Origin: JAYQKL01 sp049890195
Lineage (GTDB): Bacteria; Pseudomonadota; Alphaproteobacteria; RS24
Length of the DNA stretch: 64,000 bases
Direction of reading: 5' to 3'
Assembly (NCBI GenBank): GCA_049890195.1
Contig: JBMHBY010000001.1
Span: forward strand, 1-64,000
Position numbers and translations under genes: made by a program
In this document: piece after piece, positions 1 to 9,711 of the stretch
How the letters are laid out: every line of letters starts with the position of its first letter
How positions within the stretch are numbered: the stretch's first letter is position 1
Notes under the pieces: model-generated
Database searches by the model: none
What the model was told of the DNA's origin: nothing
The model's input: only the letters and a program-made list of their open reading frames with translations

Positions 1-391
<391 letters not shown>

Positions 392-453
392 TGTTCTCAT
401 TTTCTCCTTTTGTTGAAAATGAACACCCTTGATATTGCCAATATTTGTCTTCT

Positions 454-573
454 GCCGGCTTGGTGGCTATGGCGGAGCGCCTAAACCCGATCCCATCTCG
501 AACTCGGCCGTTAAACGCTCCAGCGCTGATGGTACTGCATCTTAAGGTGTGGAAGAGTAAGTCGCTGCCAGGC
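454..573 (+). rRNA. rrf: 5S ribosomal RNA
   Basis: About 120 nt, starting near 'TGCCGGCTTGGTGG' and ending in 'GCTGCCAGGC', whose ends pair to form helix I. Internal hallmarks are 'CCCGATCCCATCTCGAACTCGG' in loop B/helix III and 'GATGGTACTGC' in helix IV. It lies about 60 nt after 23S and belongs to the same operon. Ends are accurate to a few bases. Confidence 0.95.
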
Positions 574-687
574 CTGCTGAAGACAAATCCGATCTCTTCT
601 TTACTTTCTTCCCTTCGCGATCTGTCTTGTTACAACCCGCCTGGGGAAGGCGTCAGCTTTTGGGTGCCTCAATGCAGGTGCTTCTGG

Positions 688-764
<77 letters not shown>

Positions 765-768
765 AAAC

Positions 769-795
769 AACCCCGCCTTCCGGCGGGGTTTTTTG
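769..795 (+). terminator. rRNA operon intrinsic terminator
   Basis: A GC-rich hairpin (AACCCCGCC / GGCGGGGTT, loop TTCC) is followed directly by a T run. It sits 5 nt after tRNA-fMet and ends the rrn transcript. It may also stop readthrough from the convergent SDR gene, whose stop is at 799. Confidence 0.92.
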
Positions 796-798
796 TGT

Positions 799-1644
799 TC
801 AGGAATAGCCGAAGCCGTCAGCGGTGATGACCGGCGCGACCGTCCAGTTGTCGCTGGGGGTTCGGTACCAGCCGGCGGCGGCCAGCGCGCCGCCGTCAAG
901 GTTGATGCTGGCGCCGTTGACCCATGCCGACATGTCGGAGGCGAGAAACAGCGCGCACCCGGCGGCGTCCGAGGGTTTGCCGAAGCGTCCGGACGGGTTC
1001 CAGCGCGGAATGTGGTCTTTGTACTGCTCCGGCGTCGCGTCAGCAGGTGAGAACTGCTCGGTTTCCGTCGTTTCGGGGGCGATGGCGTTGACGCGGATCC
1101 CAGCCGGCGCGAGGTCCAGCGCCAGACTGCGGGTGAAGCCGGTAATGGCGTGTTTGAAGGCCGAATAGACGACGGCTGTCGGAATGCCGCGAAACGCCTC
1201 GATCGAGGAGATGTTGATGATGCTGCCCCCGGACCCGCCCTTTTCAAGCAGCGGGATGGCGGCGCGAGTGACTTTGAACATGGAGTTCAGATTGGTGTTG
1301 AACAGTGCATCAATCTCGTCATCGGTGAAGGTTTTGAACGGTTTGATCAGCGCCAGAAAATCCCCCACATTATTGACCAGAATGTTGAGTGTGCCGAAAC
1401 GCTGCTCAACAGCCGACATCATCGCCTGCACCTGGTCAGTGATTGTGACATCCGTATGGGTCACCAATACGTCATGACCTTTTTTCTCAAAGTCTTTCTG
1501 CACCTTGTTGCAGCGTTTTTTGTCCTTGTCGGCAATGATGACATTGGCGCCATGCCCGGCAAAGGCCTCGGCGATGGCCAGACCAATGCCGGCACCCCCG
1601 CCGGTGATGAGGGCGGTTTTCCCTGTAAGATTTGCGGCATCCAT
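799..1644 (-). CDS. SDR family NAD(P)-dependent oxidoreductase
   Basis: A 281-aa classical short-chain dehydrogenase. The cofactor motif TGGGAGIG is at residues 14-21, NNVG at 91-94, catalytic Ser at 146/147, and the Y160-S-A-F-K164 pair follows. The ATG at 1644 is chosen because GGGAGA lies just upstream; an in-frame upstream ATG (1689) lacks a good site. The family oxidises or reduces secondary alcohols and ketones; the substrate is unknown. The C-terminal ~25 residues run past the usual SDR end. It is the last gene on the minus strand before the rRNA operon, 78 nt downstream of the GH16 gene, and could be cotranscribed with it. Confidence 0.93.
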   Translation of the reverse strand: MDAANLTGKTALITGGGAGIGLAIAEAFAGHGANVIIADKDKKRCNKVQKDFEKKGHDVLVTHTDVTITDQVQAMMSAVEQRFGTLNILVNNVGDFLALIKPFKTFTDDEIDALFNTNLNSMFKVTRAAIPLLEKGGSGGSIINISSIEAFRGIPTAVVYSAFKHAITGFTRSLALDLAPAGIRVNAIAPETTETEQFSPADATPEQYKDHIPRWNPSGRFGKPSDAAGCALFLASDMSAWVNGASINLDGGALAAAGWYRTPSDNWTVAPVITADGFGYS

Positions 1645-1722
1645 AATGTTCTCTCCCTTATTCTTGATTGATGCAGTGGCAGCCTTCACTATAGACCATG
1701 CAGGGCCATTGGCAATGACAGC

Positions 1723-2676
1723 CTATCGGTGCGGAGTTTGCCGGCTCGAGCAGGTGCCGGGGCCGGTTGAGCATTTATAAACCCGCACATGATCCACCAG
1801 CAGGAATTTCGGGAAACCTTCACGGCTGACACCGCCAAGGTTTTGGTGTTCGGGCCAGTTGCCGCCAATCGCCAGATTGAGGATCAGATGAAACTCCCGG
1901 TCAAACGGGGCGCGGGGGTTGCCGTCCGCCGCCGGATGGCGGCTCTGCCAGTCTTCTGAAGTGACCGAGGCATAGGCCATATCATTGATGAGCCAGGTGA
2001 TGCTGTCGGGCGTCCATTCTACCGCAAATGTGTTGAAGGCATGCAGGTTGCCCAGTTCCACCGCATTGACGACCGATCCTTTGCGCGGCCATTTGTCGGA
2101 AAAATACATCGACCCATAGACCCTGTTTTCGATGTCGCCGGAACAGTTTTGACATGGTGTCCCGGTATTGACGGCCTCCATAATGTCAATCTCCCCGGAG
2201 TGCGGCCAGTCCCCATAGGTCCGCTCCGACGGCAGCATCCAGAAGGCCGGCCAGACACCCTGACCGAAAGGCAGTTTGAGGCTGGCTTCTATCCGGCCAT
2301 AGCGGATGTCCAGCTTGCCCCGGCTTTGGATGCGGGCCGATTTGAAGCTTTTGCCGTTGGGCAGATTGTCTGCGGGGTGGGCAATCAGGGCGAGGTGCCC
2401 CTCCAGCAGCCGGATGGTGCTGTGGTCTTCGCTGTAGCATTGTTGTTCCTGATTGCCGCCGCCGAAACAGGCGTCCCGCCCATAGCTGTCCGTCAGACTC
2501 CAATTTTTGGGGTCCAATGCAGCGCCGTCAAACTCATCCGCCCAGACCAGTTCCCACCCGGCATTTTTCGGGTCAACCGGCGGCGCGGCGGGGGCTGTGC
2601 CCGACAGCCCCAGAACCAGGAATATGCAGCAAAACAATCGATGGGTCATGGTTGACGTCCGGATGTGTCTGTTCAT
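1723..2676 (-). CDS. Secreted glycoside hydrolase family 16 (beta-glucanase/laminarinase-like)
   Basis: A 317-aa protein with an N-terminal signal peptide (hydrophobic LFCCIFLVLGLSG, then APAAP). The GH16 catalytic motif GEIDIMEAV carries the ExDxxE residues E162, D164 and E167. 'WPAFWMLP' upstream and the beta-jellyroll pattern 'REFHLILNLAIGGNWP' are also typical. Family members cleave beta-1,3 or mixed-linkage glucans; laminarin is a plausible target for an aquatic organism, but specificity is not readable here. Start is uncertain: ATG codons at 2715, 2676 and 2649 are in frame, none with a strong ribosome site. 2649 gives the tightest signal peptide. Confidence 0.92.
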   Translation of the reverse strand: MNRHIRTSTMTHRLFCCIFLVLGLSGTAPAAPPVDPKNAGWELVWADEFDGAALDPKNWSLTDSYGRDACFGGGNQEQQCYSEDHSTIRLLEGHLALIAHPADNLPNGKSFKSARIQSRGKLDIRYGRIEASLKLPFGQGVWPAFWMLPSERTYGDWPHSGEIDIMEAVNTGTPCQNCSGDIENRVYGSMYFSDKWPRKGSVVNAVELGNLHAFNTFAVEWTPDSITWLINDMAYASVTSEDWQSRHPAADGNPRAPFDREFHLILNLAIGGNWPEHQNLGGVSREGFPKFLLVDHVRVYKCSTGPGTCSSRQTPHR

Positions 2677-2826
2677 CAGTTTTGGCTTTTCTTGATGTTT
2701 CACTATTGAACCCATGATAGGCTTACAGCCTATTAATCAAAGCGGCAAGACGCATTGTTTCAAGCTTGTCCGGAGATTTTTTATTCCGTACCCTTGAGAA
2801 GGAACAACAACAAAAGAAAGACAAAG

Positions 2827-3783
2827 ATGTCAAACAAACCGGAACACCTGCTGAGCTCTGAAATTGGACGGACCTGCCTGCAACTGCTGTTTTTCTATGC
2901 CCTTTGTCTCACCACTGCCATTGCCCTGGCTCAGTTCCTTTTCCAGGGGCAGCGCATTTCCCTGGAGCTTGGGACGGGCGGCTATATTGATAACCTCAAA
3001 TTCGGCGGGGTGTTTCTTGTTCTTGCCTTTATTTTCATCGAATATGGCATCGGCAGGCTGAAGCGCATTGAAGGGCTTTATGACGCCAAAGACTCCACCG
3101 CCTCCTTTGCAATCTATATTTTCAACGGATTTCTCGGGCCGCTGACCCTGCTTTGGCAACTCGGTGTCCTGCGATATATGGAGCCTTATGCAGTGTTTGA
3201 GATAAATGACGGGTTGATTCCGTTCCTCGTCACCTTCCTGCTGGCCGAGGGCGCCTATTACTGGTACCACCGGCTCAGCCATGAGGTGCCGTTCCTGTGG
3301 GCCGTGCATCATACGCATCATTCCGCCCAGACCCTGAACCTGTCCATCGCTTTCCGCCTGCACACATTCGGGCGGTTTATTTCCCCGCTTGTCTATGTGC
3401 CGATGGTTCTGGTCGGTTTCAAGCCTGAATATATTCTGGGGGCCTTGGCGTTGTCTTTGGTTTACCAGTTCTTCATCCACACCCGGCTGGTCGGGAAGCT
3501 TGGCATCCTCGAACACACCGGCTTCAACACGCCGAGCCTGCACCGGGTTCATCATGGCAGCAATGACTGGTGCATTGACAAGAATTATGCCGGGGTGCTG
3601 ATCCTGTGGGATTATGTGTTTGGAACATTCCAGCGTGAAACCGGAAAAATCCATTATGGCGTGACCACAGGGCATTACAGCTACAACCCGGTCAAGCTCA
3701 TGGTCGGCCCGCTGGTGGATTGGCTCAAGGGTGATTTTGTCAGGGAAAAACATTCAGCCGGTCTGGTGCAACGGGAAAAGTGA
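2827..3783 (+). CDS. Sterol desaturase / fatty acid hydroxylase family membrane protein
   Basis: A 318-aa integral membrane di-iron enzyme. Three histidine clusters are visible: H148-RLS-H152, H161-HTH-H165 and an HRVHH box near residue 245, with hydrophobic segments between them. The family hydroxylates or desaturates lipid substrates (sterols, fatty acids, carotenoids) using O2. An open frame extends upstream to 2755, but the segment before MSNKPEH is not family-like, so the ATG at 2827 is preferred. It is the first gene of a four-gene plus-strand block (desaturase, SDR, DUF1295, FAD oxidoreductase). Confidence 0.92.
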   Translation: MSNKPEHLLSSEIGRTCLQLLFFYALCLTTAIALAQFLFQGQRISLELGTGGYIDNLKFGGVFLVLAFIFIEYGIGRLKRIEGLYDAKDSTASFAIYIFNGFLGPLTLLWQLGVLRYMEPYAVFEINDGLIPFLVTFLLAEGAYYWYHRLSHEVPFLWAVHHTHHSAQTLNLSIAFRLHTFGRFISPLVYVPMVLVGFKPEYILGALALSLVYQFFIHTRLVGKLGILEHTGFNTPSLHRVHHGSNDWCIDKNYAGVLILWDYVFGTFQRETGKIHYGVTTGHYSYNPVKLMVGPLVDWLKGDFVREKHSAGLVQREK

Positions 3784-3856
3784 GAATTCGGGCGGTGTCT
3801 TGCCCGGTCGGTTCATTTTTGGTTGAATTGGAACATCACAAAAATAGGAGACCCTT

Positions 3857-4669
3857 ATGGACGTGTCAGGAAAAACAGCAGTCATAACAGGCGGCGCCAC
3901 CGGCATCGGGTTCGGGATCGCACAGGCGTTTGCCGCGCGCGGTGCAAAGGTGGTGATTGCCGGCCATGTGGCCGAACAGATGGAGGAGGGCTTGGCGCGT
4001 CTGCGCGAAGAGTTCCCGGAGGCTGACATCACCCAGATCGTCTGCGACGTGATGCAGGAGGATCAGGTCCAAGCCTTGTTTGCGGCCGTGCCGGATGTGG
4101 ATTACGCCATCGCCAATGCCGGCAGCGGCGCACCGGGGGGCATTTTGCAGCTTGACGCGGACAGCTGGAAATACTGCTGTGAGTTGAACATTCTCGGGAC
4201 CGCGCTGACCATAAAACATGCCGGGCTCGCCATGAAGGGGCGCGGCGGCAGCATTGTCACGGTCTCTTCCGTGGCGGCGTCGCGGCCGGGCATTTTCATG
4301 GCCCCCTACAGCACGAGCAAGGCGGCGGTTGAAACCTTGACCAAATGCGCTGCGGTGGAGCTTGGCGGGTTCAACATCCGCGTCAACTGCATTGCGCCGG
4401 GCTTTATCTGGACCGAGTCGACGTCGAGCTTTCTGCCCCAGCGCATGCATGAGGAGATGATCCGGGAGAGTTATCTCGGGCGCAAGGGGATGCCGGATGA
4501 TATTGCCGACACTGTTTTGTATCTTTGCACCGAGCAGTCGCGCTTTGTCACCGGGCAGGTGATTGCTGTGGATGCTGGTCTGTCAATTTATGATCAAAGC
4601 TATGAGGACCTCGCCCGAGCCCTTTACGGGGATGCGGCGATTGACGCCATTCTGCCCGGCAAAGGCTGA
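3857..4669 (+). CDS. SDR family oxidoreductase
   Basis: A 270-aa short-chain dehydrogenase. TGGATGIG at residues 11-18 binds the cofactor, NAGS is at 87-90, and catalytic S138, Y151 and K155 are present. The start has AGGAG at a good distance. It sits 73 nt after a sterol-desaturase-family gene and 112 nt before a DUF1295 gene, so a role in lipid alcohol/ketone interconversion is a reasonable inference. A C-terminal ~20-residue tail follows the usual fold. Confidence 0.94.
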   Translation: MDVSGKTAVITGGATGIGFGIAQAFAARGAKVVIAGHVAEQMEEGLARLREEFPEADITQIVCDVMQEDQVQALFAAVPDVDYAIANAGSGAPGGILQLDADSWKYCCELNILGTALTIKHAGLAMKGRGGSIVTVSSVAASRPGIFMAPYSTSKAAVETLTKCAAVELGGFNIRVNCIAPGFIWTESTSSFLPQRMHEEMIRESYLGRKGMPDDIADTVLYLCTEQSRFVTGQVIAVDAGLSIYDQSYEDLARALYGDAAIDAILPGKG

Positions 4670-4781
4670 GGCTTTTGAAGTTTGTGCGGGTTTTGCATCA
4701 GCCTTAAGTCCGCCGCCTTTTGTCTGTTGCCTTTTGTGAGAGGCTTGCGCACTATGAGTAAAGTATTCTTGGGAGGGAATG

Positions 4782-5648
4782 ATGCAGCGCAAAGATTTGT
4801 TACACATGCTGGTTGCCTATGTCGTCGTGATCGTGGGTGGCTATGCGGCCGTGTCCTATTTGGATGAGGGCCTGTTGATGAACGGGTTTTGGGCTGACAT
4901 CATCGGCACGGTGATCATTTTTGCCTTCAGCCGGCTTTATAAAAACTCCACCTTTTACGACGCCTATTGGAGCGTCATTCCGCCATTGCTCGCATTCTAC
5001 TGGGCCTGTGCCTACGCCGGTGGCGGGGCGGATGTCGGGCGGCAGGCCATGGTTCTGGGGCTTGTGCTGTTCTGGGGCATTCGCCTGACCGCCAATTGGG
5101 CGATCTACTGGCCGGGTCTGCATCACGAGGACTGGCGCTATGCCCCGATCAAGGAAAACGCCGGGAAAGCGGAATTTTTTGCGGATTTTGCCGCCATTCA
5201 CCTGTTTCCGACCTTGATTGTGTTTGCCGCATGCCTGCCGATTTATGCATCAGTCGGCATGGAGGGGCGCGCGCTCAACTGGCTGGACGGGTTGGCGTTT
5301 TTGTTCACATTCTCGGCGATATTGATTGAGCTGATTGCCGATGTGCAACTGCACACATTCACCCTGACCAAGAAGCCCGGCGAGATCATGCAATCCGGAC
5401 TATGGCGGTATTCGCGACACCCCAATTATTTTGGTGAATTCGGCTTTTGGTTCGGGCTGATGCTGTTTGGTCTGGCCGCCAACCCGCAGGCCTGGTGGTG
5501 GATTGTGCCCGGTGCTGCAGCCATGCTGCTGATGTTCATATTTGTTTCAATTCCGCTGCTGGATGACCGCAGCAAGGAACGGCGCCCGGACTATGCGGAG
5601 CACATGGAAAAAGTGTCCGCCTTTGTCCCGTGGTTCAGCAAGCTCTGA
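4782..5648 (+). CDS. DUF1295 (steroid 5-alpha-reductase-like) membrane protein
   Basis: A 288-aa polytopic membrane protein with about seven hydrophobic segments. The diagnostic motif GLWRYSRHPNYFGE lies at about residues 205-218 and is shared by steroid 5-alpha-reductases and isoprenylcysteine methyltransferase-like proteins. Two adjacent ATGs exist (4779, 4782); GGGAGG at 4771-4776 favours 4782. The family is thought to reduce double bonds in steroid- or isoprenoid-like lipids with NADPH. The substrate here is unknown, but the neighbours (sterol desaturase, SDR) fit that theme. Confidence 0.93.
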   Translation: MQRKDLLHMLVAYVVVIVGGYAAVSYLDEGLLMNGFWADIIGTVIIFAFSRLYKNSTFYDAYWSVIPPLLAFYWACAYAGGGADVGRQAMVLGLVLFWGIRLTANWAIYWPGLHHEDWRYAPIKENAGKAEFFADFAAIHLFPTLIVFAACLPIYASVGMEGRALNWLDGLAFLFTFSAILIELIADVQLHTFTLTKKPGEIMQSGLWRYSRHPNYFGEFGFWFGLMLFGLAANPQAWWWIVPGAAAMLLMFIFVSIPLLDDRSKERRPDYAEHMEKVSAFVPWFSKL

Positions 5649-5661
5649 CGGGCCGGCGGGG

Positions 5662-6777
5662 ATGCGTCAAAAGCGGGTTGTGATTGCCGGGTTCGGCGAT
5701 ACGGGGGTTCTGGTCGCGGCGCATTTGAAGTCGTCCTGCGACATCACGGCCATCAGCCCCAAGCCCGCTCTGGTCAGCGGGCAGGAGTTGGGTACCCGCT
5801 TGTCCGACCCGGAACTTTGGAAACAGAACTATCTCTTCACCTATGACCGTTACCGTGCGCTGGACAAGGTGACGTTGATGCACGGGAAGTTGTCCGGCAT
5901 GGACACTTCCGCGAAAACCGCAAGCGTGACGCTGGCCGACGGGTCAGTGCAAACCCTGCCTTATGATGTTTTGGTTCTTGCCACCGGGACGACCAACGGG
6001 TTTTGGCGGACGGCGGATGTTGAAAGTCTGGCGGACATCACCGACACCATTGACCGCCGTGCCACCGATTTGGCTGAGGCCGGCACTGTGGCGGTGGTTG
6101 GTGGTGGACCCAGCGGAGTCAGTGTTGCGTCAAACCTCAAGCTCGCTCATCCCGCTAAGCATGTGCATCTGTTTTGTTCGCGTGACCTGCCGCTGCCGGA
6201 TTACCACCCCACCACCCGCAGGCAGGCCGCGGCGAGATTGGCGGCACAGGGGGTGGTGCTGCACCCCGATCACCGGGCTGAGATGCCTGCAGAGGCGGCG
6301 GCCACCGTCACGTCCGGCACGATTGTGTTTGCAAACGGTCGGGACGATTTTGCGGCCGACCGCATCATCTGGACGGTCGGCGGATGCCGGCCAAACAATG
6401 AAGGAATTGCCAAAACCTGTCTTGACCAGAGCGGTTTTGTCCGCGTTGATGCGTATCTGCGTGTCCCCGATGCCGACGGCGTTTTTGCCATCGGGGACAT
6501 TGCCGCCACGGACCCGCACCGCAGTTCGGCCCGCAATGCCGGGTTTTATCAGGCAGCCAGAAACATCGACGCCTATCTGCGCGGCAAGCCCAAGAAAATG
6601 AGAAAGTTCAAGGCACCGGGTGTCAAATGGGGATCCATTTTCGGCCTGCAGGATGACGGGCTGACGATTTACTCACCAAAGGGCAAGGCGTTCCGCCTGT
6701 CCCGCCGTTTCACACAAGGGTTTTTGCTGCCCGTGATTGTCTGGCGGATGATTTACCGCGGTATCCGGAAAGCCTGA
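5662..6777 (+). CDS. FAD-dependent NAD(P)H oxidoreductase (NDH-2/ferredoxin reductase-like fold)
   Basis: A 371-aa two-dinucleotide-domain flavoprotein. VVIAGFGDTG at residues 5-14 is the FAD-binding Rossmann motif, VAVVGGGPSG at about 142-151 the NAD(P)H site, and GVFAIGDIAA at about 272-281 the C-terminal FAD contact. The first domain has GFGDTG instead of the usual GxGxxG ending in A or G. The start at 5662 follows GGCGGGG and lies 13 nt after the DUF1295 stop; a longer frame from 5542 overlaps that gene and is unlikely. The fold transfers electrons from NAD(P)H to quinone or a redox protein and could supply the neighbouring oxygenase; that link is inferred. Confidence 0.9.
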   Translation: MRQKRVVIAGFGDTGVLVAAHLKSSCDITAISPKPALVSGQELGTRLSDPELWKQNYLFTYDRYRALDKVTLMHGKLSGMDTSAKTASVTLADGSVQTLPYDVLVLATGTTNGFWRTADVESLADITDTIDRRATDLAEAGTVAVVGGGPSGVSVASNLKLAHPAKHVHLFCSRDLPLPDYHPTTRRQAAARLAAQGVVLHPDHRAEMPAEAAATVTSGTIVFANGRDDFAADRIIWTVGGCRPNNEGIAKTCLDQSGFVRVDAYLRVPDADGVFAIGDIAATDPHRSSARNAGFYQAARNIDAYLRGKPKKMRKFKAPGVKWGSIFGLQDDGLTIYSPKGKAFRLSRRFTQGFLLPVIVWRMIYRGIRKA

Positions 6778-6780
6778 GCC

Positions 6781-7209
6781 TCACCAGTCATGATTGGGGG
6801 ATGGATTGTTGGTCGGGCCCCAAAATGCGTAAAAGCGCGTGATTTTGCCCTCCTCATTGAAGGACAGGGCATCGAGCGTGTCCACATAGAACGTTTCCAC
6901 GCCAAACCCATGCGCCCGTGCACGCATGGCGGCGGCGGCATAAAAGCCGGCAATGCGGACAGCGCCCTCAACACGCAGCTCAAGAAGGCCGGCGCTGGGC
7001 TCAAAAAAGGCGCGGATCTTGTCATGCCCGACCGCCACGTCCTGCCCGACCGGATCCATGAATTCGGCGTCTTCCGCAAACAGTTTCACAATGCCGTCAA
7101 GGTCACCGGATGACACGGCGGCGCAATAATCATCAAAGACTTTCTGGACATGTTCGGGGGAAGGGGGGGTGCCGTTAATGGCGTGACCGAAGGGGACGGA
7201 TAAAGACAT
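6781..7209 (-). CDS. Nuclear transport factor 2 / ketosteroid isomerase-like protein
   Basis: A 142-aa SnoaL/NTF2-fold protein. The N-terminal helix and 'YCAAVSSGDLDGIVKLFAED' pattern are typical of steroid delta-isomerase-like proteins, as is the strand 'ITRFYAFWGP' near the C-terminus. GAGGAG precedes the start at a good distance. It ends 3 bp from the stop of the convergent FAD oxidoreductase and is the last gene of a four-gene minus-strand operon (SDR, sulfotransferase, DUF1214-like, this gene). Isomerisation of an enone or steroid-like substrate is a family-based guess; NTF2-like proteins also have non-catalytic members. Confidence 0.9.
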   Translation of the reverse strand: MSLSVPFGHAINGTPPSPEHVQKVFDDYCAAVSSGDLDGIVKLFAEDAEFMDPVGQDVAVGHDKIRAFFEPSAGLLELRVEGAVRIAGFYAAAAMRARAHGFGVETFYVDTLDALSFNEEGKITRFYAFWGPTNNPSPNHDW

Positions 7210-7233
7210 GTGGTTCTCCTCTTTTCAAAAACC

Positions 7234-8454
7234 TTAACTTTGTGCAACGCCGGACGCAACGGGTTTGACGCTTTTGAGCGCAGACAGCCCGTTCCGCTTC
7301 AGATCGTCCAGCGGGACGTCATAAAGCACAACTTTCGGCGCGGGGGCCTGGGGCTTGATCAGGCGCAGGCTCATGCCGCCCTGTGTATGACCGAAGGGCG
7401 AAATGTAATTGCCCTCCACGCCGGGATCCTCATGGGCGATGATGACCCGGATGCCGCCACCCGGCAGCTTGGTGGACATCCGGTTCTGGGTGTAGCCGTT
7501 CCCGTCTTCATAATTGTCGAGATTCTCCTGCCAAATGTTGCACAGCTGGAAAATCCAGTACTCGCAACTCCCGGGGGTGAATTCCATCACCAGCGCCCGG
7601 TCCTGCGGACAGGCCCAGCGCCCGAAACCATGATAGCGGTCGGCAACGCCGCCATTTGAAAGATACACCTCATCGTCAAAAACAATCCGGTTTTCAGCCG
7701 CCGCCAGCGTTTCCCCCCACCAATGGCAAACCATGTTGGCATAGGCCAAAACGGTCTGTCCGGCCCGGGCCAGATTGAGGCTGACATCACTCAGGCTTAA
7801 AGGGCGCGGTTCGCTGCCGTCAGCGCGCCGGATGGAGAAATACGGCGGGATTGTCCCGGCGCGATCATGATAAACATTGCGGACCAGAAGGCCGGCACAG
7901 TCCGCCTCAATCGGCAGCCAGTTATGGCCTTTGCCGGGATCGTTCCGGCTGACGATGATTTCAAATTTGCCCGCATCATCAGTTCTCAACATGTTGCTCT
8001 GCAGGAACCCGGTGGTGCGCAAGGCGGCCGGGTTGAACTTTGACAGCCCCGCCACTCCGCTTTCCGCCCAGTCCGTTTCACCGGCATCGACCGGCATCGG
8101 GGCACTCCAGGAAGCGATGACGAAATAAGGGATGGTGCCGAGCGTGCCGTCAATCACATAGTCATGTGATCCGTCAATGAACTCGCACAGCAGGTGATCC
8201 TGATCGGGCGACTGGAAATTAATGCCCTGCCGCCAAGGCGTGTCGCGTAGGCGCGGGCGGCCCGGCTCGCAGTTTTCCATGAAACGCTCGGCGCCGTTGC
8301 GCATCAGACGGGTCAGGAACCGGTACCATTCCGCCCGGTCAAGGTCATCAAGCGGCGCTTCAATCGTGTCAATCAGCCGACCTGCAACATCCAATATGCT
8401 GCAATAGTCCCGCCAGGCCTGGCCTGTCGCGGCCCTTTGTTCGGCTTGCGTCAT
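7234..8454 (-). CDS. DUF1214-like protein of a steroid/lipid-type gene cluster
   Basis: A 406-aa protein with no signal peptide or membrane segment. The C-terminal half carries elements resembling DUF1214: 'YWIFQLCNIWQENLDNYE', then 'VRVIIAHEDPGVEGNYI', where the family places W/L-rich beta strands. No catalytic residues are known for this group. The start codon overlaps the sulfotransferase stop by 4 bp (ATGA), which argues for translational coupling. Its job is not known; the constant company of sulfotransferase, SDR and NTF2-like genes suggests action on the same substrate. Confidence 0.8.
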   Translation of the reverse strand: MTQAEQRAATGQAWRDYCSILDVAGRLIDTIEAPLDDLDRAEWYRFLTRLMRNGAERFMENCEPGRPRLRDTPWRQGINFQSPDQDHLLCEFIDGSHDYVIDGTLGTIPYFVIASWSAPMPVDAGETDWAESGVAGLSKFNPAALRTTGFLQSNMLRTDDAGKFEIIVSRNDPGKGHNWLPIEADCAGLLVRNVYHDRAGTIPPYFSIRRADGSEPRPLSLSDVSLNLARAGQTVLAYANMVCHWWGETLAAAENRIVFDDEVYLSNGGVADRYHGFGRWACPQDRALVMEFTPGSCEYWIFQLCNIWQENLDNYEDGNGYTQNRMSTKLPGGGIRVIIAHEDPGVEGNYISPFGHTQGGMSLRLIKPQAPAPKVVLYDVPLDDLKRNGLSALKSVKPVASGVAQS

Positions 8455-9707
8455 ATTGTTTCCCCTTTGACCGGCTCTTTGCGGACCGGGAATTTGTCAT
8501 AGTAGAAGGCGAAGCGGTCGCGCACGGCATCTATATCGACGCCGAAATCACCGACCAAATCATACACCACCTGCCCGTGCTTGCCGCGTTGGTTATCCGC
8601 CAGATAGGAGTCGATGACCCTGCGCGCCTCGGGGGTGATCTCCAGTCCAGCAAGGGCATAGGCGCGTTCAATGGTGCCGTTCTGATCCGCCATATATTCA
8701 TGAAACAGAACATCCATGCTGCTGTCCGGCGGCAGGTTCTCCCGGTCGCGCACACAGCGCTGCAGCATGGTTTCGAGCCGGTCAATCCAATAGTCGGCCA
8801 ATGCCGGCAGGTCAATCTCATCGCGGCGCAGGCGGTCACCATAGCCGATCATGGTGATGGCTGATTGCAGCACCGCCACCGGGTCACGGTGGGTGATGAT
8901 GACTTTGGCGTCCGGATAAACCGTTTGCACGGCGTTGAAATTCTCCATGTGGGGTGGGGATTTCATCACCCATTTGGCAGGCCCGCGCCGCCATGTCAGA
9001 TATTGCAGAATTTTTTTGGCATAGGCGTAATGCGGGGTCTGGTCATGCTTGAGATAATGGTCCCGCCAAGCATGCGGTCGGCAGACCCATTCCAGCACAT
9101 AGCCGGAAAAATCCGCCCCCATCAGTTCGACATCCTCATGCACATGGTCGGGTGCCATTTCGTGCATGGCCGGCATGTAAGGCAGCAGGGTTTCAAACTG
9201 CCCCCACATCTCCCGGCAGTTTTGATGGCGCGGATCATCGGCGCCAACGGCGATGCCGTCATCGGCGACCGGGTCCATCGTCTCCCACAGCGGCATGGAG
9301 TTGAAGCGGCTGTCGCTGGCCAGAATATTGACCAGATGGGTCGTGCCGGAGCGCGGCAGGCCGGCAATGATGACCGGTTCAGGCAGCGCCGTCTCCAGTA
9401 TCTCCGGGTGTTGTTTGAGTTTATTTTCCAGCTTCAACCGGTTGCAGCAAAGCCTTACACAGTCGCCAAACAGGCTGGCACGGCCGAAGGCGTTGAGCGG
9501 CGTGTCGGCGTTAATGGCCTCAACCCAGATGCCGAGCCGTTGCAGGAAATCATCTGCACCGAAATCAGACAGGCCGGTGGCGGCCTTTGCCGCCTGCACG
9601 ACGCCCTCCACTGTGATGTCCATGGCCGGCATCGCCGCAATAGCACCAAGCTGCATTTGCGTGAGTTCGGGTTGTGCCAGATCAGAAATGATGATTTGGT
9701 CCGGCAT
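8451..9707 (-). CDS. PAPS-dependent sulfotransferase family protein
   Basis: A 418-aa member of the bacterial sulfotransferase_3-type family. The 5'-phosphosulfate-binding loop AGLPRSGTTH is at about residues 115-124, and the 3'-phosphate motif IITHRDPVAVLQS at about 268-280. The ATG at 9707 is preferred because GGATAAG precedes it and it starts 4 nt after the SDR stop; the in-frame ATG at 9737 would overlap the SDR by 26 bp. The family moves sulfate from PAPS to hydroxyl groups, though many homologues in catabolic clusters are untested. Tightly coupled to the downstream DUF1214-like gene. Confidence 0.9.
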   Translation of the reverse strand: MPDQIIISDLAQPELTQMQLGAIAAMPAMDITVEGVVQAAKAATGLSDFGADDFLQRLGIWVEAINADTPLNAFGRASLFGDCVRLCCNRLKLENKLKQHPEILETALPEPVIIAGLPRSGTTHLVNILASDSRFNSMPLWETMDPVADDGIAVGADDPRHQNCREMWGQFETLLPYMPAMHEMAPDHVHEDVELMGADFSGYVLEWVCRPHAWRDHYLKHDQTPHYAYAKKILQYLTWRRGPAKWVMKSPPHMENFNAVQTVYPDAKVIITHRDPVAVLQSAITMIGYGDRLRRDEIDLPALADYWIDRLETMLQRCVRDRENLPPDSSMDVLFHEYMADQNGTIERAYALAGLEITPEARRVIDSYLADNQRGKHGQVVYDLVGDFGVDIDAVRDRFAFYYDKFPVRKEPVKGETI

Positions 9708-9711
9708 TTGC